This document shows, in pieces, positions 31,684 through 43,530 of a stretch of 64,000 bases of DNA. The position numbers were made by a program, and so were the translations under genes. The notes under the pieces were generated by a model that saw nothing but the letters and a program-made list of their open reading frames with translations, searched no databases and was not told the DNA's origin. The stretch covers positions 88,773 to 152,772 of the forward strand of contig JAOPGA020001408.1 in the NCBI GenBank assembly GCA_026419775.2, in the 5' to 3' direction. Source of the DNA: Acrasis kona (Eukaryota > Heterolobosea > Eutetramitea > Acrasida > Acrasidae). Position 1 is the stretch's first letter. Every line of letters starts with the position of its first letter.

Positions 31684-34600
31684 ATGACAATTGATATCCT
31701 TGAAAATAATAAAATAAGCCCAATATTTGATAGGAATGTGATTGTCATGGGAAACAAAAAGACGTGTACTGATTACATTTTATCATACACAGAACGAAGG
31801 ATTACCGAAAACAAAACAACATTCATTCTAGAAAATAGCAAAGAAAGAATTATTGAAAGAGCTCTATCAGTTGCAGAGGGAATTTTGAGAAGTCGTGTTG
31901 GATTTTATGCATCAGCAAAAGGCGACATTGATGCCGTCAGAATAACAGACAAAGATAAAAAGACGCGCGATCTTATCCAGAGTAGCGTTGAATCTTGGAA
32001 AATACAAATGCTTGAAAACGATGTTTTGATCCTGACAGGTAAGAGAATGCATTATTAATAAATTCTGATTAGGTAGGACAATTATTTCTTGAGCTTGTAC
32101 TAAAGGAACACATTATAATTAACCAGAACCTTGGTACTATCATTATGGAGGATTGTAACCTGTGTGTTGGTAACAGCATCTATCAAAGAATTATGAATAA
32201 TGGATTCTTCTCAAGTGATGCGAGCAAGAGACCCCAACTGTTAGGAACTGCACAAATACCAGCATCTATCGATGAAAAAAGGTGGCTAAAGTACATGATG
32301 TGCGAAGAGATTATACAATTGACCAAGCCTCAAAGTACACAAATCACTCAAGAGGTGTCTATAGAAACCAAAACGATTGATGACATTGAGTACCACACTC
32401 ACACTTCCCCAGAACCAGATAACATTGACCAAGTGCTTTTCAGCATCTTCAACTCATGTACAGTCCAAGTACCAAAGATACTTTTATTGGCCCAAACAGC
32501 AACACTAGCACATAAAGCATTCTTGTTTACTCGGCAGCTCCGACCGGAATGGTCTTGTAGGTTCACTCTTCTTCAAGCAAAAAGTAAACTAAATAAAGAT
32601 TTACCAAACCGTTCCTCTCCTGAACAAACACTTCGAGAATATAAATCCAACAATTGTAACGCTGTGTTTAGTACAGATATTTTCCACGCCGACATTCCAT
32701 CATCATGTGATTTGATCATTTGTACCGATCGGAATAGTTTTTCTCGTTGTTCCATGAAACTTAGTGCCTGCAAACAAGATGGTCTCCGGAAGATTGTTTT
32801 GATTGATCGCAACAACATTGCAGATTTTAAATGGATGTATCCGAATCCCAAACAATCCATTAACCCACCCAAGCCCAAGGGTCAGCCTACCGCACCCATG
32901 CCCAAGATTTCAGAAATTCAAAAAACAGTCAGGACCAAACCATCAGTGCTTTATTCTACCAGGAGTGAGTTTGAGAGGATTGCACTCAGCACCGGACTAC
33001 ATTTGGGAGTCGTTCATAGTGATGTAGGAGATGATCCAGCCAGCATTGGAATATTGACCAGTTCCAGATTACCATTAGAAAAAACAGAATCCACGTCCAT
33101 GGTTGATTTCAGAGGCAGGCCTTGCAACATGCATTCGACCAACGTAGAAGGACCCATTCTATTGACGCCCGATCAGCTAGAACAAATCACAACATCACAT
33201 TGTTTCATGGTCTCCGTCATGTTAAACATCAAGATGAACAACGTGACCGGCAGTGATGTCTGCAAGTACTACCTATACGTACCAGTCAATTCAACAAAAA
33301 CCGGAATTGATTTCGAAGGCGTAGCACACCTCAACGACATGCACCGCTGCAGCAGATTAGACTTTAAGAATCAAGATCACTCACATCAAGTCACAACAGG
33401 ACTCATTAATTGCATGGACGCCGACCAATTACTACCCGTTTCGAAATGGATCTGCATACCTCGCTACGGAGGCGACCCTCGCCAATACGGATCTCACTGT
33501 AAGAACTTGTACTTTATCGAACGCATAAGAACGGACATTAACAAACATTCGCCACTGGATCCAGACAATACCAACATGACCACCACATTCAGCGAATATT
33601 ACAAATCAAAACACAACCTAACGGTCGACAGCGAAGGACATTTAATAGAGGCACGTCTGGTCAAGAAGAGCGTGAATGGACTCAACAGACAAAATCAAGA
33701 CACTTCCAAATCAGGTCTGCCCCCACAACAATTGATGCCCGAACTATTCGTATTCTATCCCATTCAACATTTATTCAGGAGCTTCATCATGATGCCATCC
33801 TTCATGTGGGGATTGGAAATGAACCTAACGGCCATCGAAATGCAACAATTACTTCGTCAACATTTACCAGCCGATGCATTCCACCACGACAACGACAAAC
33901 ATTTAGACACGCTGCTATTGACCGCAGTCAGCAGCAAAGCGAGCAAGCTCACGCAAAATTACGAAGTGTTGGAATTCGTGGGCGACGACATTTTCAAATT
34001 ACTCACCTCGTGGAGTTTATACCTATCGTCGGAGGGACTCAACGAGGGTCAAATGAGCACGACCAAATCACGAATCGTATCCAATCAAAACTTTTGTAGA
34101 ATTGCCATGCGTAATGGATTGGAACAATTCATACTGGCAGAGAATACTTCTCATTGGAGCTATCAACCACCACTATTCGACCTGACGCCGCCCACCATCA
34201 CGGTGGTCAGAGGATCCCCGCCATCCACGGATACATTCCTGAGCAGTCAAGACAACACCATACTATACGAAAAGAAGGTCGCGGATGTGGTGGAGGCCGT
34301 GATGGGTGCCATGTACCTCTACGGTGGATTATACGCCGCGTGTCACTTTGCAAAGTTTTTGGGAATGGATCAACAAATTGATCTGGATCACATTTTGAAA
34401 TATCCACACGTGCGTGGCGATAAATCCATGTGGAGTCCATCATCAACATTTCCATCGATACCATCGCCTGGCGATCGCGTAGAATCGATAGCGACGCGCT
34501 TCTCCAAAAAGTGTTTATCCGATCGTTATTGCTTCGAGGATGCTTCGTTGGTGGAGAGCGCATTGAAACCGGGCGATTCCAAATTTGAAAGATTGGAATA

Positions 34601-35261
34601 CCTCGGAGATGCAGTGTTGGATTTCTTGTCCACGGTCTTGTTGATTCATAGTTTGGGAAGGGACACCACGCCTGGTATATTGACGGACATGAGATGCACG
34701 GTCACGTGTAATTTGACATTTTCAATCTTGAGCACGAGATATGGATTTCATGAATTTTTAAACGAAAATTATCGACATAACATTTTGCAATTCGTGAATC
34801 AGTGGGCGGATACCATTCATGATGACGAGTGGTTGCCACCTGGACCCACCGACGAAGGTCCCAAAACGCTTGGCGATGTGTTCGAGACCATTGCAGGCGC
34901 AGTGTTTATTGATAGCGGAATGAACGTGGGCATGGTGGCTCATGTTTATAATCAATGGGTGGACATGGTGAGGAATCGCGTCAATCCAGATAGCGTCAAG
35001 AATCATCCCACTGCTCGTTTGTTGATCGATTGTCAGGTGCATCATTGCACAAAGAGCGATTATGTGTTTGGCGTGGAGAATGGTGGCGATTTGAAGAGCG
35101 CTGCGTTTGTGGTGCATGGCAGGGAGGTGAGCGTTGGCGTGGGTAAGAACAAAAAGAGCGCAAAGAGGGATGCGTCGATCAAGGCATTGGCTGTCATTGA
35201 TGGCGAATGTGATTTTTGGGAGATTTGTGATTGTGAATCGTCGCAGCACGTACAAGAATAA
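31684..35261 (+). CDS. Dicer-like ribonuclease III with degenerate helicase
   Basis: Dicer cuts long dsRNA into small RNAs. CDS is join(31684-32038,32077-35261), 1,179 residues, intron 38 nt. Residues 1-250 align with the Dicer DExD helicase but the Walker A site is NVIVMGNKKTCT and the DECH box is MEDCNL, both non-catalytic in form. A PAZ-like block ends in FSEYYKSKHNL (about 620), followed by the connector LMPELFVFYPIQHLFRSF. RNase IIIa has EFVGDDIFKL (about 750) and KVADVVEAVMGA. RNase IIIb has LEYLGDAVLDFL (about 957) and LGDVFETIAGAVF. All acidic catalytic residues are present. A dsRBD ends the protein (KNKKSAKRDASIKAL). The stop lies in AATAAA, 9 bp from the convergent gene. Confidence 0.88.
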
Positions 35262-35270
35262 AAATGTTTA

Positions 35271-36629
35271 TTATACATGAGTGGTTGATACGATTGTTTC
35301 GTCAATTTCAAAATCTTTTTTAGGACTCGGAAGGTTCCTAGCCTTTTCCTTCTTTTTGAACAATCCCTTTAGCTTTCCCCATGCCGTCTTTTTCTTCTTC
35401 TTGTTGAGCGGTGATATGGGTGTCTTTGGTGTTCTCTTCTTTTTGGGAACTGCCACCACTGGCGATGGTAGTTTGTGTACGTTGTGAACGGGATCCACGA
35501 GGATGGGATCGAGTGGCTCTGATTGAATTTGTTGAATGTTTGCTAGCGTTGATGATGGAGCATTTGGACTGGGTGTTTGTTCGATTTCTCTTTCTCTGGC
35601 CATCATTTCTAATTTTCTACGTTCGGATTCTCTTTCCATGTCGCGAATGTGTTCTTCGCGTTCCTCTCTCACATGATCGGGGGTGGCAACTGCTTCGCGT
35701 AATTCTGCGCTCAATCGTTTTTCGGCTGCTGACTGAGGTTTGATGGATAATCTGTTGTTCAATTCGTTCAAAAAGTTCTTGTTTTGGGTGATGGATGTTT
35801 TTCTCTCTATTGGTTTAACTTCTACAGGCTCCGCTGGTGCTGGTGTTGTTACTGGTACTGTTACTGTTGTGACTATTGTTTCGACTGGCATTTGAGATTG
35901 CTGAACCAAAGCGACCGGGACAGGAGCTGGAGTAACCTCAACAGCTGCTACTGTTTGCTCTGCTTGTGGAACAGGTTTGACGACTGTCTCTACCACAGAT
36001 TTGGTAGTTTCAACTTGTACTGGTTGTGCAATAGTGTTGGTGGTCTCTGCTGGTAGATTGTCGGCTTGTACTGGTTGTGCAATAGTGCTGGTGGTTTCTG
36101 CTGGTAGATTTTCGGCTTGAACAATAGGCTCAACAGGAGGTGTAAATGGTTGTATGAGAGTTTCAAATGGAACTGATTCTGTTGCGGAATTGGGTTCAGG
36201 ACTCAACGTACATGCTGAGTTTGGAGGTGTGGCAGTCGGAAGATACGTCTTTTTGACAGATAGCTCTACAGGTTCCTCTACTTTAGGTTCAGGCTCAACA
36301 AGTGTGGTGACGGCATCCTCACCAACCACCTCCTTTATTTCTTCATTGGTGTGACTGCTTTTTAGAATGTTTTTGTTCATCATTTCACGCATCACATTTG
36401 CCCCCATTATAGGAACAAATGAATGTCTCAATTTATTTACGCTAGTTTGCCTTTCTAGGGGTTTTTGAGCATCATCTTCAACAGCAGTGTGTCTTTGATC
36501 TTCACTGCTTACATTTGGAGTACGAGGGTCATGATGTTCTCCGCCCAAGATGACCTCATTTTTCTCGTATACTATATCCGAATTGACTCTATTGTGTGGG
36601 TCTGCGATTGTCCCGTTCGTTGTGAGCAT
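35271..36629 (-). CDS. Disordered Pro/Val/Thr-rich protein with basic C-terminus, unrecognised
   Basis: The start is the ATG at 36629 (MLTTNGT); upstream codons lack an ATG. The 452-residue protein is low complexity: an acidic start, a Pro-Val-Glu-Thr-rich middle with a near-perfect 17-residue tandem repeat (NLPAETTSTIAQPVQ then NLPAETTNTIAQPVQ), a charged helix (REEREEHIRDMERESERR), and a very basic tail (KKKKKTAWGKLKGLFKKKEK). The tail could bind acidic membranes or actin. FLNELNNRLSIK loosely resembles a WH2 helix, which I do not assert. The stop is followed by TAATAAA shared back-to-back with the Dicer 3' end. Confidence 0.6.
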   Translation of the reverse strand: MLTTNGTIADPHNRVNSDIVYEKNEVILGGEHHDPRTPNVSSEDQRHTAVEDDAQKPLERQTSVNKLRHSFVPIMGANVMREMMNKNILKSSHTNEEIKEVVGEDAVTTLVEPEPKVEEPVELSVKKTYLPTATPPNSACTLSPEPNSATESVPFETLIQPFTPPVEPIVQAENLPAETTSTIAQPVQADNLPAETTNTIAQPVQVETTKSVVETVVKPVPQAEQTVAAVEVTPAPVPVALVQQSQMPVETIVTTVTVPVTTPAPAEPVEVKPIERKTSITQNKNFLNELNNRLSIKPQSAAEKRLSAELREAVATPDHVREEREEHIRDMERESERRKLEMMAREREIEQTPSPNAPSSTLANIQQIQSEPLDPILVDPVHNVHKLPSPVVAVPKKKRTPKTPISPLNKKKKKTAWGKLKGLFKKKEKARNLPSPKKDFEIDETIVSTTHV

Positions 36630-36807
36630 TGTTGTGTTTTGTAATTTTGTGCAGCTATTAAAAATTTTCGTATTTACCAAAGAGAGTGAAAACTAAAAAT
36701 AGATCATATAGATTTAAAAGTAGTAGAACGTTGTGAACTAGCGATAAAGATCCTATACAACGAATCCAACAACGTGGACACTCAAAACAGATTGCATTAA
36801 CATGTAT

Positions 36808-39800
36808 TTATTGATGGGGTATCTCAAATCCAATTCTACATAGGTAATCGTCGGACTCTGCCTGCAACTCTTCTTCGGAGGAGCATGTTTGAGACACTTG
36901 CATATCTCTGATACAAACAAACATACCCTCATTAATATTTTGTTTGTGTACCTCCCAAAAAGCTCTCTCATTATTCAAATATATATGACTCACATAATCG
37001 TTTGCAATTTGTTTTAATTCATCTAACAGTCCTTCCCATTCCTCATCACACTCTATCAAAATACCACTGCAGTCCTCATTACTAAATTCATTATAATAAA
37101 CACCAACATCAATCTTGTCCTTCATGAACAAATTAACAACAACCCTCTTTATTGTACGTCCTTGCAAAGGACATAGAGTATTCTTCTTCAGACTCACAAG
37201 TAGCTTGTAACCATTATTACCAACAATATCGACTGCAAGTAACATGTCTGAGAATATATACAGATCACACTCCATAGAGTTATTCTCAAATGTCACTGTT
37301 AATTTTGGTCCTCTTCCGGTAATGGCTCTAACAAACTTTCTACCTGGCGATATGATATCAGGCATATTCAGCTTGACAGCTAGCTGCTTGAGAGCCTCTG
37401 CAGATTCATAATCTCTTTGCTTTTCGTTACAGTATTCTGCTATACCTTTTACCATATCTATAGCTTGAATCAACACCTTTTTGGCTTCAACATGATCATT
37501 ATTTAATGTCTTCAGTAAATCTGTTAATAGTAATATATATCTAGGACATCTTTGGATGGGGGTGATTAAAAGACCATTCAAATCACTAATTCTGCACTGT
37601 AAGCTACGAAGAAGTTCTACCTGTCTCTTCACAAACTTTTTGAATTTTTTATTTCCCTTTTCCTTTGCATCTCTTATTCTATTGGAAGCACCTGTGTAAT
37701 TTGTAATGAATCCTGAATACAATCTAAATGAAGGAGAGAATCTAACCAATAAGTTAGATAACTGTGTTACGTGTGAGATTGTATTTTTGGGGTCACTTTC
37801 CAAATTCTTTTCAACATCTGACAGATCCAAAAGAAATGTAGCATTTACTTCAATTATAACGCTCAAGTGCCTAAATACTGTTTCTACTGCTTTCTGTCCC
37901 AACACATTCTCACACTTCATTGGATAATAATAACCGTACAGAAGCACATGCAAATCGTTCACAAATTGTTTCTCAGATGATATGAACTCTCTTAGTAGAT
38001 TGAATCTAGTGCGCTCCGTTTGATTAAGCTCCGAGAGCGGTTCTGAAAAGTGTTTGCTATTCTGTAACATCTCAAATACTTCATTTAATAAATCTTCTTT
38101 TATAATCAAATCAGACGAAGCGATATTGTATCTACGACAAGAATCTGCTACGGCTTTCCATTGAATCAACCGTTTTTGATCGTCATTCATTATAATTGTT
38201 GAGGATGCAGGCGTGACCTTCTTGCTTTGAAACACAGAAGCGCTTCTCTTTTTTAATGTACTATCAGAGTTCTTGATAAACGTCGCCGCTCTTTGTATCA
38301 AAGTTTGTCTTCTAGGTTTAATCTGTTTTTGAGGTGAGGCATCGCTTACATCTTGGTTAATTGGTAAAGGTAGAATCTGTATAACATCCTCTTGAGGGAA
38401 ATACTCTTGAGCTTCTTGTAGTATCATGTTTTGTTTTTTCAGCTCATTTTCTAGTTCGTATTGCTTCGACTTTTCTTCAATATCGGAGTAGTCTTCCCTG
38501 ATGTTGTCTTGATTTGTAGATTCAACATCCACCTTGTTGAGTTGGTTATTGTTGATGATATCTACTGGTTCTGTATTTTCAACCTTGGATGGCGATTCTT
38601 CTGCTTTTACTTCTTCGGACTTTGTAGGCTCTTCATCTTCTGTTTTTGGTGGGCTATTTAGTAATTCAATTTTTGTAGAAGTGTTTGCCACCTCTTCATT
38701 CAAAAGAACTTTGGATGCGCTAGTGTCTTCATTGTAATTTTGCTGTAATGTCGCACTAGTCACTGGTGTCTGTGGCGAAGATACTTCTTTTACAGTAGAT
38801 TCATCAATTTGTTTTATAGACTGATCTAGTTCTAGTTTAGCTTTTTTCGCTTTTTCTATCGACAACTTGTGAGCTTTCAGGGCTTCCTCCTTTTCGAATC
38901 TCTTCCTCATTAAGTTCTCTCTTTGAATTCTGTACAATTCTTCTTTCTTCTTTTTTGCTGCTTCGTCCTCTAATCTCAGTTTCTCCAACTGCAATTCGAC
39001 TTTGGATTTTACATTGTTTTGTACTTCTTTCTGCTTGGTTTCTGTAGGTTGCTCTTCGGTGAGTTCCTCTACAACAGGCTTGGTTGGATTAGGATTGTCT
39101 TCTTTAAGATTTTGAGGCACTGTCTTCTGAGAGTCTGGCACTGATACCTAAAAATATAAATTGAACTCCTACAACTTTCAACTCACCTGCTTTTCAGAAC
39201 TTATATTAGGACTTTGTGATGTTTTCTTGTTAGATGTTTGATTATTAACTTCGGCTTGCTTTTTTCTCTCCTGCTCTATGGCTGCAATTCTTTTCTCTAA
39301 CGCTGGATGAACGATTTTTTGTTGCAGGAGAAGCTGCACTTGGAGATGGCGGATTAGAAGAAATTGATTTAGTAGGAGATGCGTCTAAAGATAATTTGGG
39401 AGGTGTGGTTTTGACAACTTCACTCTGCCTCACTACGAGGTCATCTTCTGTCAAATTTAGTGTAGTAAGGATGGTGTTGAATACGGACCGATCCCTCTGC
39501 GCTTTCGCAATATCAATCGGAGTCTGTTTACTGTGGTTCATCGCTTTTATGTCTGCTTTGAACTCCAAAAGCACATTGATGACGTCAATGTTATCTAAAT
39601 TGGTTAAATTCAAAGTTGATATGTATAGCACGAACCTTCTTTGCACGCTAGATGTAGTGGAGTGTTGTTTACTCCATCATTTGTTGTGGCGTTAACATTA
39701 TCACCGTGCATTAAAAGAATTTTTAAACACCCACTATTACCGCACAGCACAGATAAATGTACCGGCCTTAGACCATCGCTATTAAACACCACCATATCTG

Positions 39801-40238
39801 CTCTCTCTTTCAATAAGAATAATACTAGATCATCGTAACCATTCCTGCAAGCATCTACAACCGTGAGTCTCTATAAATTTTCTACCTACAGTGAAGTGCA
39901 GTGTTCTTATCCATTTTCATCTGAACGTTGATTTTTTCTCCCGCCTTGAATAACAGTTTCAGACCTTCTATATTTCCATGCCTCGCTGCCAGAGAGCTTG
40001 GCCTGAATGGGACTGTTTTCGCTTCCTCATCTATCTTAGCTCCTGACTGTAGTAGTAATTCTAATACTCTTGTATCTCCAGTCATCATTGCAGCCCAATG
40101 CAGTGGTGTATATTCCCAAATGTCATTGCTCCTACAGTTCAAATAATCTGGTCTTAGCGATAATTTGAGGCGCACTGTCTGTATGTCCATAGTTTTGACA
40201 TCTTTGATAAACTGCTCCACTTCCACAGCAGATGGCAT
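36808..40238 (-). CDS. Ankyrin-repeat RhoGEF (ANK - coiled coil - DH - PH)
   Basis: CDS is complement(join(36808-39147,39187-39302,39340-39594,39636-39844,39886-40238)), 1,090 residues, introns 37-41 nt. Residues 1-230 hold about six ankyrin repeats (YTPLHWAAMMTGDTRVLELLL; TPLHLACKEDNIDVINVLLEF). A charged coiled coil follows (KVELQLEKLRLEDEAAKKKKEEL). The DH domain (about 700-890) has LLREFISSEKQFVNDLHVL, LITPIQRCPRYILLLTDLLK, the classic DH helix, and VKGIAEYCNEKQRD. A PH domain follows (RKFVRAITGRGPKLTVTF, YIFSDMLLAVDI). The product likely activates Rho/Rac GTPases for actin-based motility. I joined the ankyrin and GEF parts because every exon phase closes; the 37-nt intron at 39339-39303 with donor GTGCAG is the weakest link. 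Confidence 0.82.
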
Positions 40239-40380
40239 TGTCTGACTTTAGTTGACTGTTGTACAGCACGAAAAGATGTAACGGATAAACAAGTAGCGGC
40301 GAGAAACTTCCCGCACAAGAATCCAGATAAAAATTGAAGCTCAAACAAGCATAATGTGCACACTGTTTAATAACAACTAG

Positions 40381-42044
40381 TTACAAAGAAAACAAGAACA
40401 ACTTTAATACCAGCTTCAAAAACCAAAATCGTTCAATTTCACAGAGCTCCCCATAATGGTCTTGATCACATTCACACTTTTCTTCAACGCATTTTCCGAA
40501 AGGTGCACAATCTCCGCAAGGAAAATCGATGGCCTTTTTAATGTCAAGAAGTCCCCACCCATATTGATTATTAGGTGTGGCTGCATTATTTGAGGTATTT
40601 AAAATTGCATGTCTCAAGTTCATTGCAGTATACGTTGGATGTGCAGATAAAAGTACGGCAATAGCACCAGCCGCAATCGGTGCCGAAAATGAGGTTCCAC
40701 TGTTCCTTGCATAAAGGTCATTAGAAGTCACGCTGACCACGCTGGCATCTCCACCCATGGCCACTACTTCTGGTTTGATGCGATTGTCCGATGTTGGTCC
40801 CATTGAACTAAAATAAGACAACTATCAAATTAAAAAAAATCATCATGATTAATCATCCTCACCTTTCCGTTTGCATTCACGCTTCCAACGGAAATTACCT
40901 TGAATGCATCTGCAGGAACGCTTATTCCTAAATCTCCCTCGTTACCAGCCGATATGACACACGTGAGACCAAAGTCCGTGGCTATGTCGACTACAACGGA
41001 TGTTCTGGACGTCCTTCCATCGTATTCGGTTGGTTTCCACCAGTCGCGATATCCCAAAGAAGAACTATAAGAGAATTAATGTTGTTGATGTTTCTTGGTT
41101 ACCTCAGAATGTCGGCTCCATTCTTCTCTGCCCATTCTATTCCCATCACCATAAAGTCTTCCTCCACTTGTGATTCGAAATGTAATGACTCCGTCTTTGC
41201 TAGAAGGAATTCTGCTTTGAAGGCTGCGCCAATGAACTTGATAGGTGAGAGGAGGGTATATTGAGATGACTTACGCTTCCATTGTCAAAACCACCGATGG
41301 TGCTTAGTACTTGTGTCCCGTGGTGGAATTGATTGCGGGGATCTGTAGGAGTGTTGTCTACCTCAACTCTATTATTTACAAAGTCAAAAGTTTTGAGGAT
41401 CTTGATGTCGCGGAACGCACGATGAGTAGTACGAAATCCAGAATCTAGCACCGCTATCACCACGTTCTGTCCAAAAAAGCCTATAATTCTTTGATTATAA
41501 ATGATCGAAATTTATTTTCTTGCTCACCTTTGTTGTGTGCCTCAATCACGTTTATTTGATTTAGCTGTGTGTACGTTGCTCCATAATCGCTTGATTTATA
41601 AGCACGGGGAGAAATATCTCTCGCCTCTCTTGTTATCTTGACGTATCTTCCAACTCGATCAATTTTGCTTATAAAGTCCAACGACTGCAACAGGGTAACT
41701 TCGCTGCTGCTGACATTTGCAAGCGATATCGCGTTCAACCACTCGCTTCTCCCTCTCACAATCACGTGTGGTAGCGACCCCATAATTGAGCTTATATACT
41801 CTTCGCTCACCATCTCATTATAACCATTAATGATGCCGTTTCTCTTTCTTCTATTCATGGCTTTCTCTGAAACGGGAGATTTAGCAGGGTTGCTTCCCCT
41901 ATCTTTGAAAGTAACCCAAATGTTTTCTGTCGCATCTTTGTTTGCGTTTGAAAAAAGAGTTGATCGTAGCTCTGCCGATATTTTTTCATCGCCAAAGGAC
42001 AGAAGGAGAGTACATGAGAGCAGCAACAAGGATAACCTCCACAT
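40381..42044 (-). CDS. Subtilisin-like serine protease with EGF-like tail
   Basis: CDS is complement(join(40381-40821,40863-41064,41103-41236,41275-41480,41528-42044)), 499 residues, introns 38-47 nt. There is a signal peptide (MWRLSLLLLSCTLLLSF), then a prodomain to about residue 170 with SEKAMNRRKRNG. The S8 catalytic triad is visible: AVLDSGFR (Asp), QFHHGTQV (His) and RNSGTSFSAPIAAGA (Ser), with oxyanion Asn in VISAGNEGDLG. FSSMGPTSDNRIKPEVVAMG is typical of subtilases. After the catalytic domain comes a Cys-rich EGF-like module (CGDCAPFGKCVEEKCECDQD) and a hydrophobic end that may anchor it. It may be a secreted or lysosomal protease. Confidence 0.9.
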
Positions 42045-42127
42045 TGATATTGGTTACAATATTTTGTGAGTCACTTTACATATATCGAGAGAGGAGAAAA
42101 CTGCAAAAGTATGTATAATATTAGCGC

Positions 42128-42201
42128 CCCTTCCGCAAGCTAAGGGAAGTATTTTTAGGAAGTAATTCAAATCTCGCGTCCTATAATTCTTTATAGGACG
42201 C
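42128..42201. repeat. Two hairpins upstream of the subtilase gene
   Basis: GCGTCCTATA (42176-42185) and TATAGGACGC (42192-42201) are perfect 10-bp arms with a 6-nt loop. A weaker stem, CCCTT (42128-42132) with AAGGG (42142-42146), lies just before. Both lie 84-157 bp upstream of the subtilase start (minus strand). They could be a transcription-factor palindrome or a 5' UTR structure; I do not recognise them. Confidence 0.6.
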
Positions 42202-42512
42202 AATAAAAACAATGAATGCGATTGAAGGTACTGTCGATGTCAAAAAGTCAACAATAAACAGTTAATTAACCAATTAATGAACAATGTTTATATTAGATTT
42301 ATTGGAAATTATTTACAAATGTAAAAATGACCCAATACATCAAATACGAAGGTATTACTTGTTGCGGTACAGGCTGTAATTTTTCATATTTGACGAGAGA
42401 ATCGTCTTTTAATTCAATTATGTTCCTTGGTTGATTGAGGTGCATGCTTCCTTATATTGCTTGTCATCCAAAAAAGCATAAATTCCATCTATTTCAAAGT
42501 GTTTGATGTTTT

Positions 42513-42791
42513 TCATCTTGAATCCTTATTTCCAATCAGTGCGACAGTTTCTGGTTCAAATTTGCTACAAGTAACAAAATGGATGAATTTTTTCCATAAA
42601 GAAGGACTCTTTGGTTTATGTGATACGTCATGCTTGCCAGAAATATATGACGCATCATGAGCATAAGCATTTGGTTGTGAAGACACAGTCGTTCCATAAG
42701 ATGATGAGCCTCTTGATGTTTTTTCTTTAACAGGCGGAGGTGGAGGTGGTAATACGCTCCTTTGTATCATTGAGATCGTGTTTGTCCTCAT
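42513..42791 (-). CDS. Small proline-rich ORF, unknown
   Basis: The 92-codon frame starts at an ATG and encodes SVLPPPPPPVKEK, a Ser/His-rich middle, then PSLWK(KF)IHFVTCSKFEPE. The proline run could bind profilin or SH3 domains. Immediately past its stop, another frame continues with a protein-like stretch (MKNIKHFEIDGIYAFLDDKQ, to 42418). A 61-nt intron with donor GTTACT after IHF would join them in phase, so the real product may be longer. Low certainty that either form is translated. Confidence 0.4.
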   Translation of the reverse strand: MRTNTISMIQRSVLPPPPPPVKEKTSRGSSSYGTTVSSQPNAYAHDASYISGKHDVSHKPKSPSLWKKFIHFVTCSKFEPETVALIGNKDSR

Positions 42792-43016
42792 CGTATGTAT
42801 TCGTTTGTGTATATTGGTAGAACAGTTACAATTGCCCGTTCAAAATTTACAATAATCAAAATTAAGCCTTAATATGAACAAAATGTAGTAATTTTAAAGT
42901 TATTTACCATAGTTCTCTAGTACTATATCTTCATGCAGATGATGAACTAAATATAGTGAGGACTAAGTTCATTATGCACTTTATTATCACGAGAGGTTGT
43001 CCACTTTACAAGCAAC

Positions 43017-43452
43017 ATGGAACAAACTCCTTCTCACGCATACAAGCCTCCAACCTTAGCTGACGATATAGTCGGTACAGATCTTATGAAAACCATAGAT
43101 GAAGTAAGTGTAGGATTTCAAGGAACGATATTTCCAACTCTCGAATTAATATCGGCACAATTATCTGAGATCAAGTGAGTGAATGTTTGCTGGATTATTA
43201 ACACATGACAGGCAAAGTCAAAATCTAATAAAACAAGTACTGGCAGAACAAAACCAAGATTGGAGAAAGATGCCACACTTGGAGGAGATAGAGAAGACAG
43301 TAAGACCATACGGCAAGAATGACTAACAATAATAGTTTTCAAAAATACCCTTATACATTGCTAAAACTAAAGACACACAACGGGAAATGTATGCTGTCCA
43401 GGAGCGAATTGACAAACTAAAAAAGAGGTCAGAAAAGCTTCTTGTACAATAA
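43017..43452 (+). CDS. BLOC-1 subunit 6 (pallidin)-like
   Basis: Pallidin is a coiled-coil subunit of BLOC-1, which acts in endosome and lysosome-related organelle traffic. CDS is join(43017-43174,43212-43299,43336-43452), 120 residues, introns of 37 and 36 nt. The helical core LELISAQLSEIRQSQNLIKQVL resembles pallidin LQELTQNQVVLLDTLEQE, and the end MYAVQERIDKLKKRSEKLL matches MLMLHEKTSKLKKRALKL. No single frame is longer than about 53 codons, so this gene is easily missed. Identity rests on a short coiled coil, so snapin-like or other BLOC subunits remain possible. The stop is in AATAAATAAA. Confidence 0.6.
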
Positions 43453-43530
43453 ATAAAATTGAAACTGAGTGAACATAGTGGTGAGCTACATTTTAATTAA
43501 AAAAGAAAGGTAAAAAATGATTGATGTTTA

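Noticed and set aside
31506-31757. Minus-strand open frame upstream of Dicer
   Set aside because: Overlaps the Dicer first exon, has no domain, and its composition follows the opposite strand.
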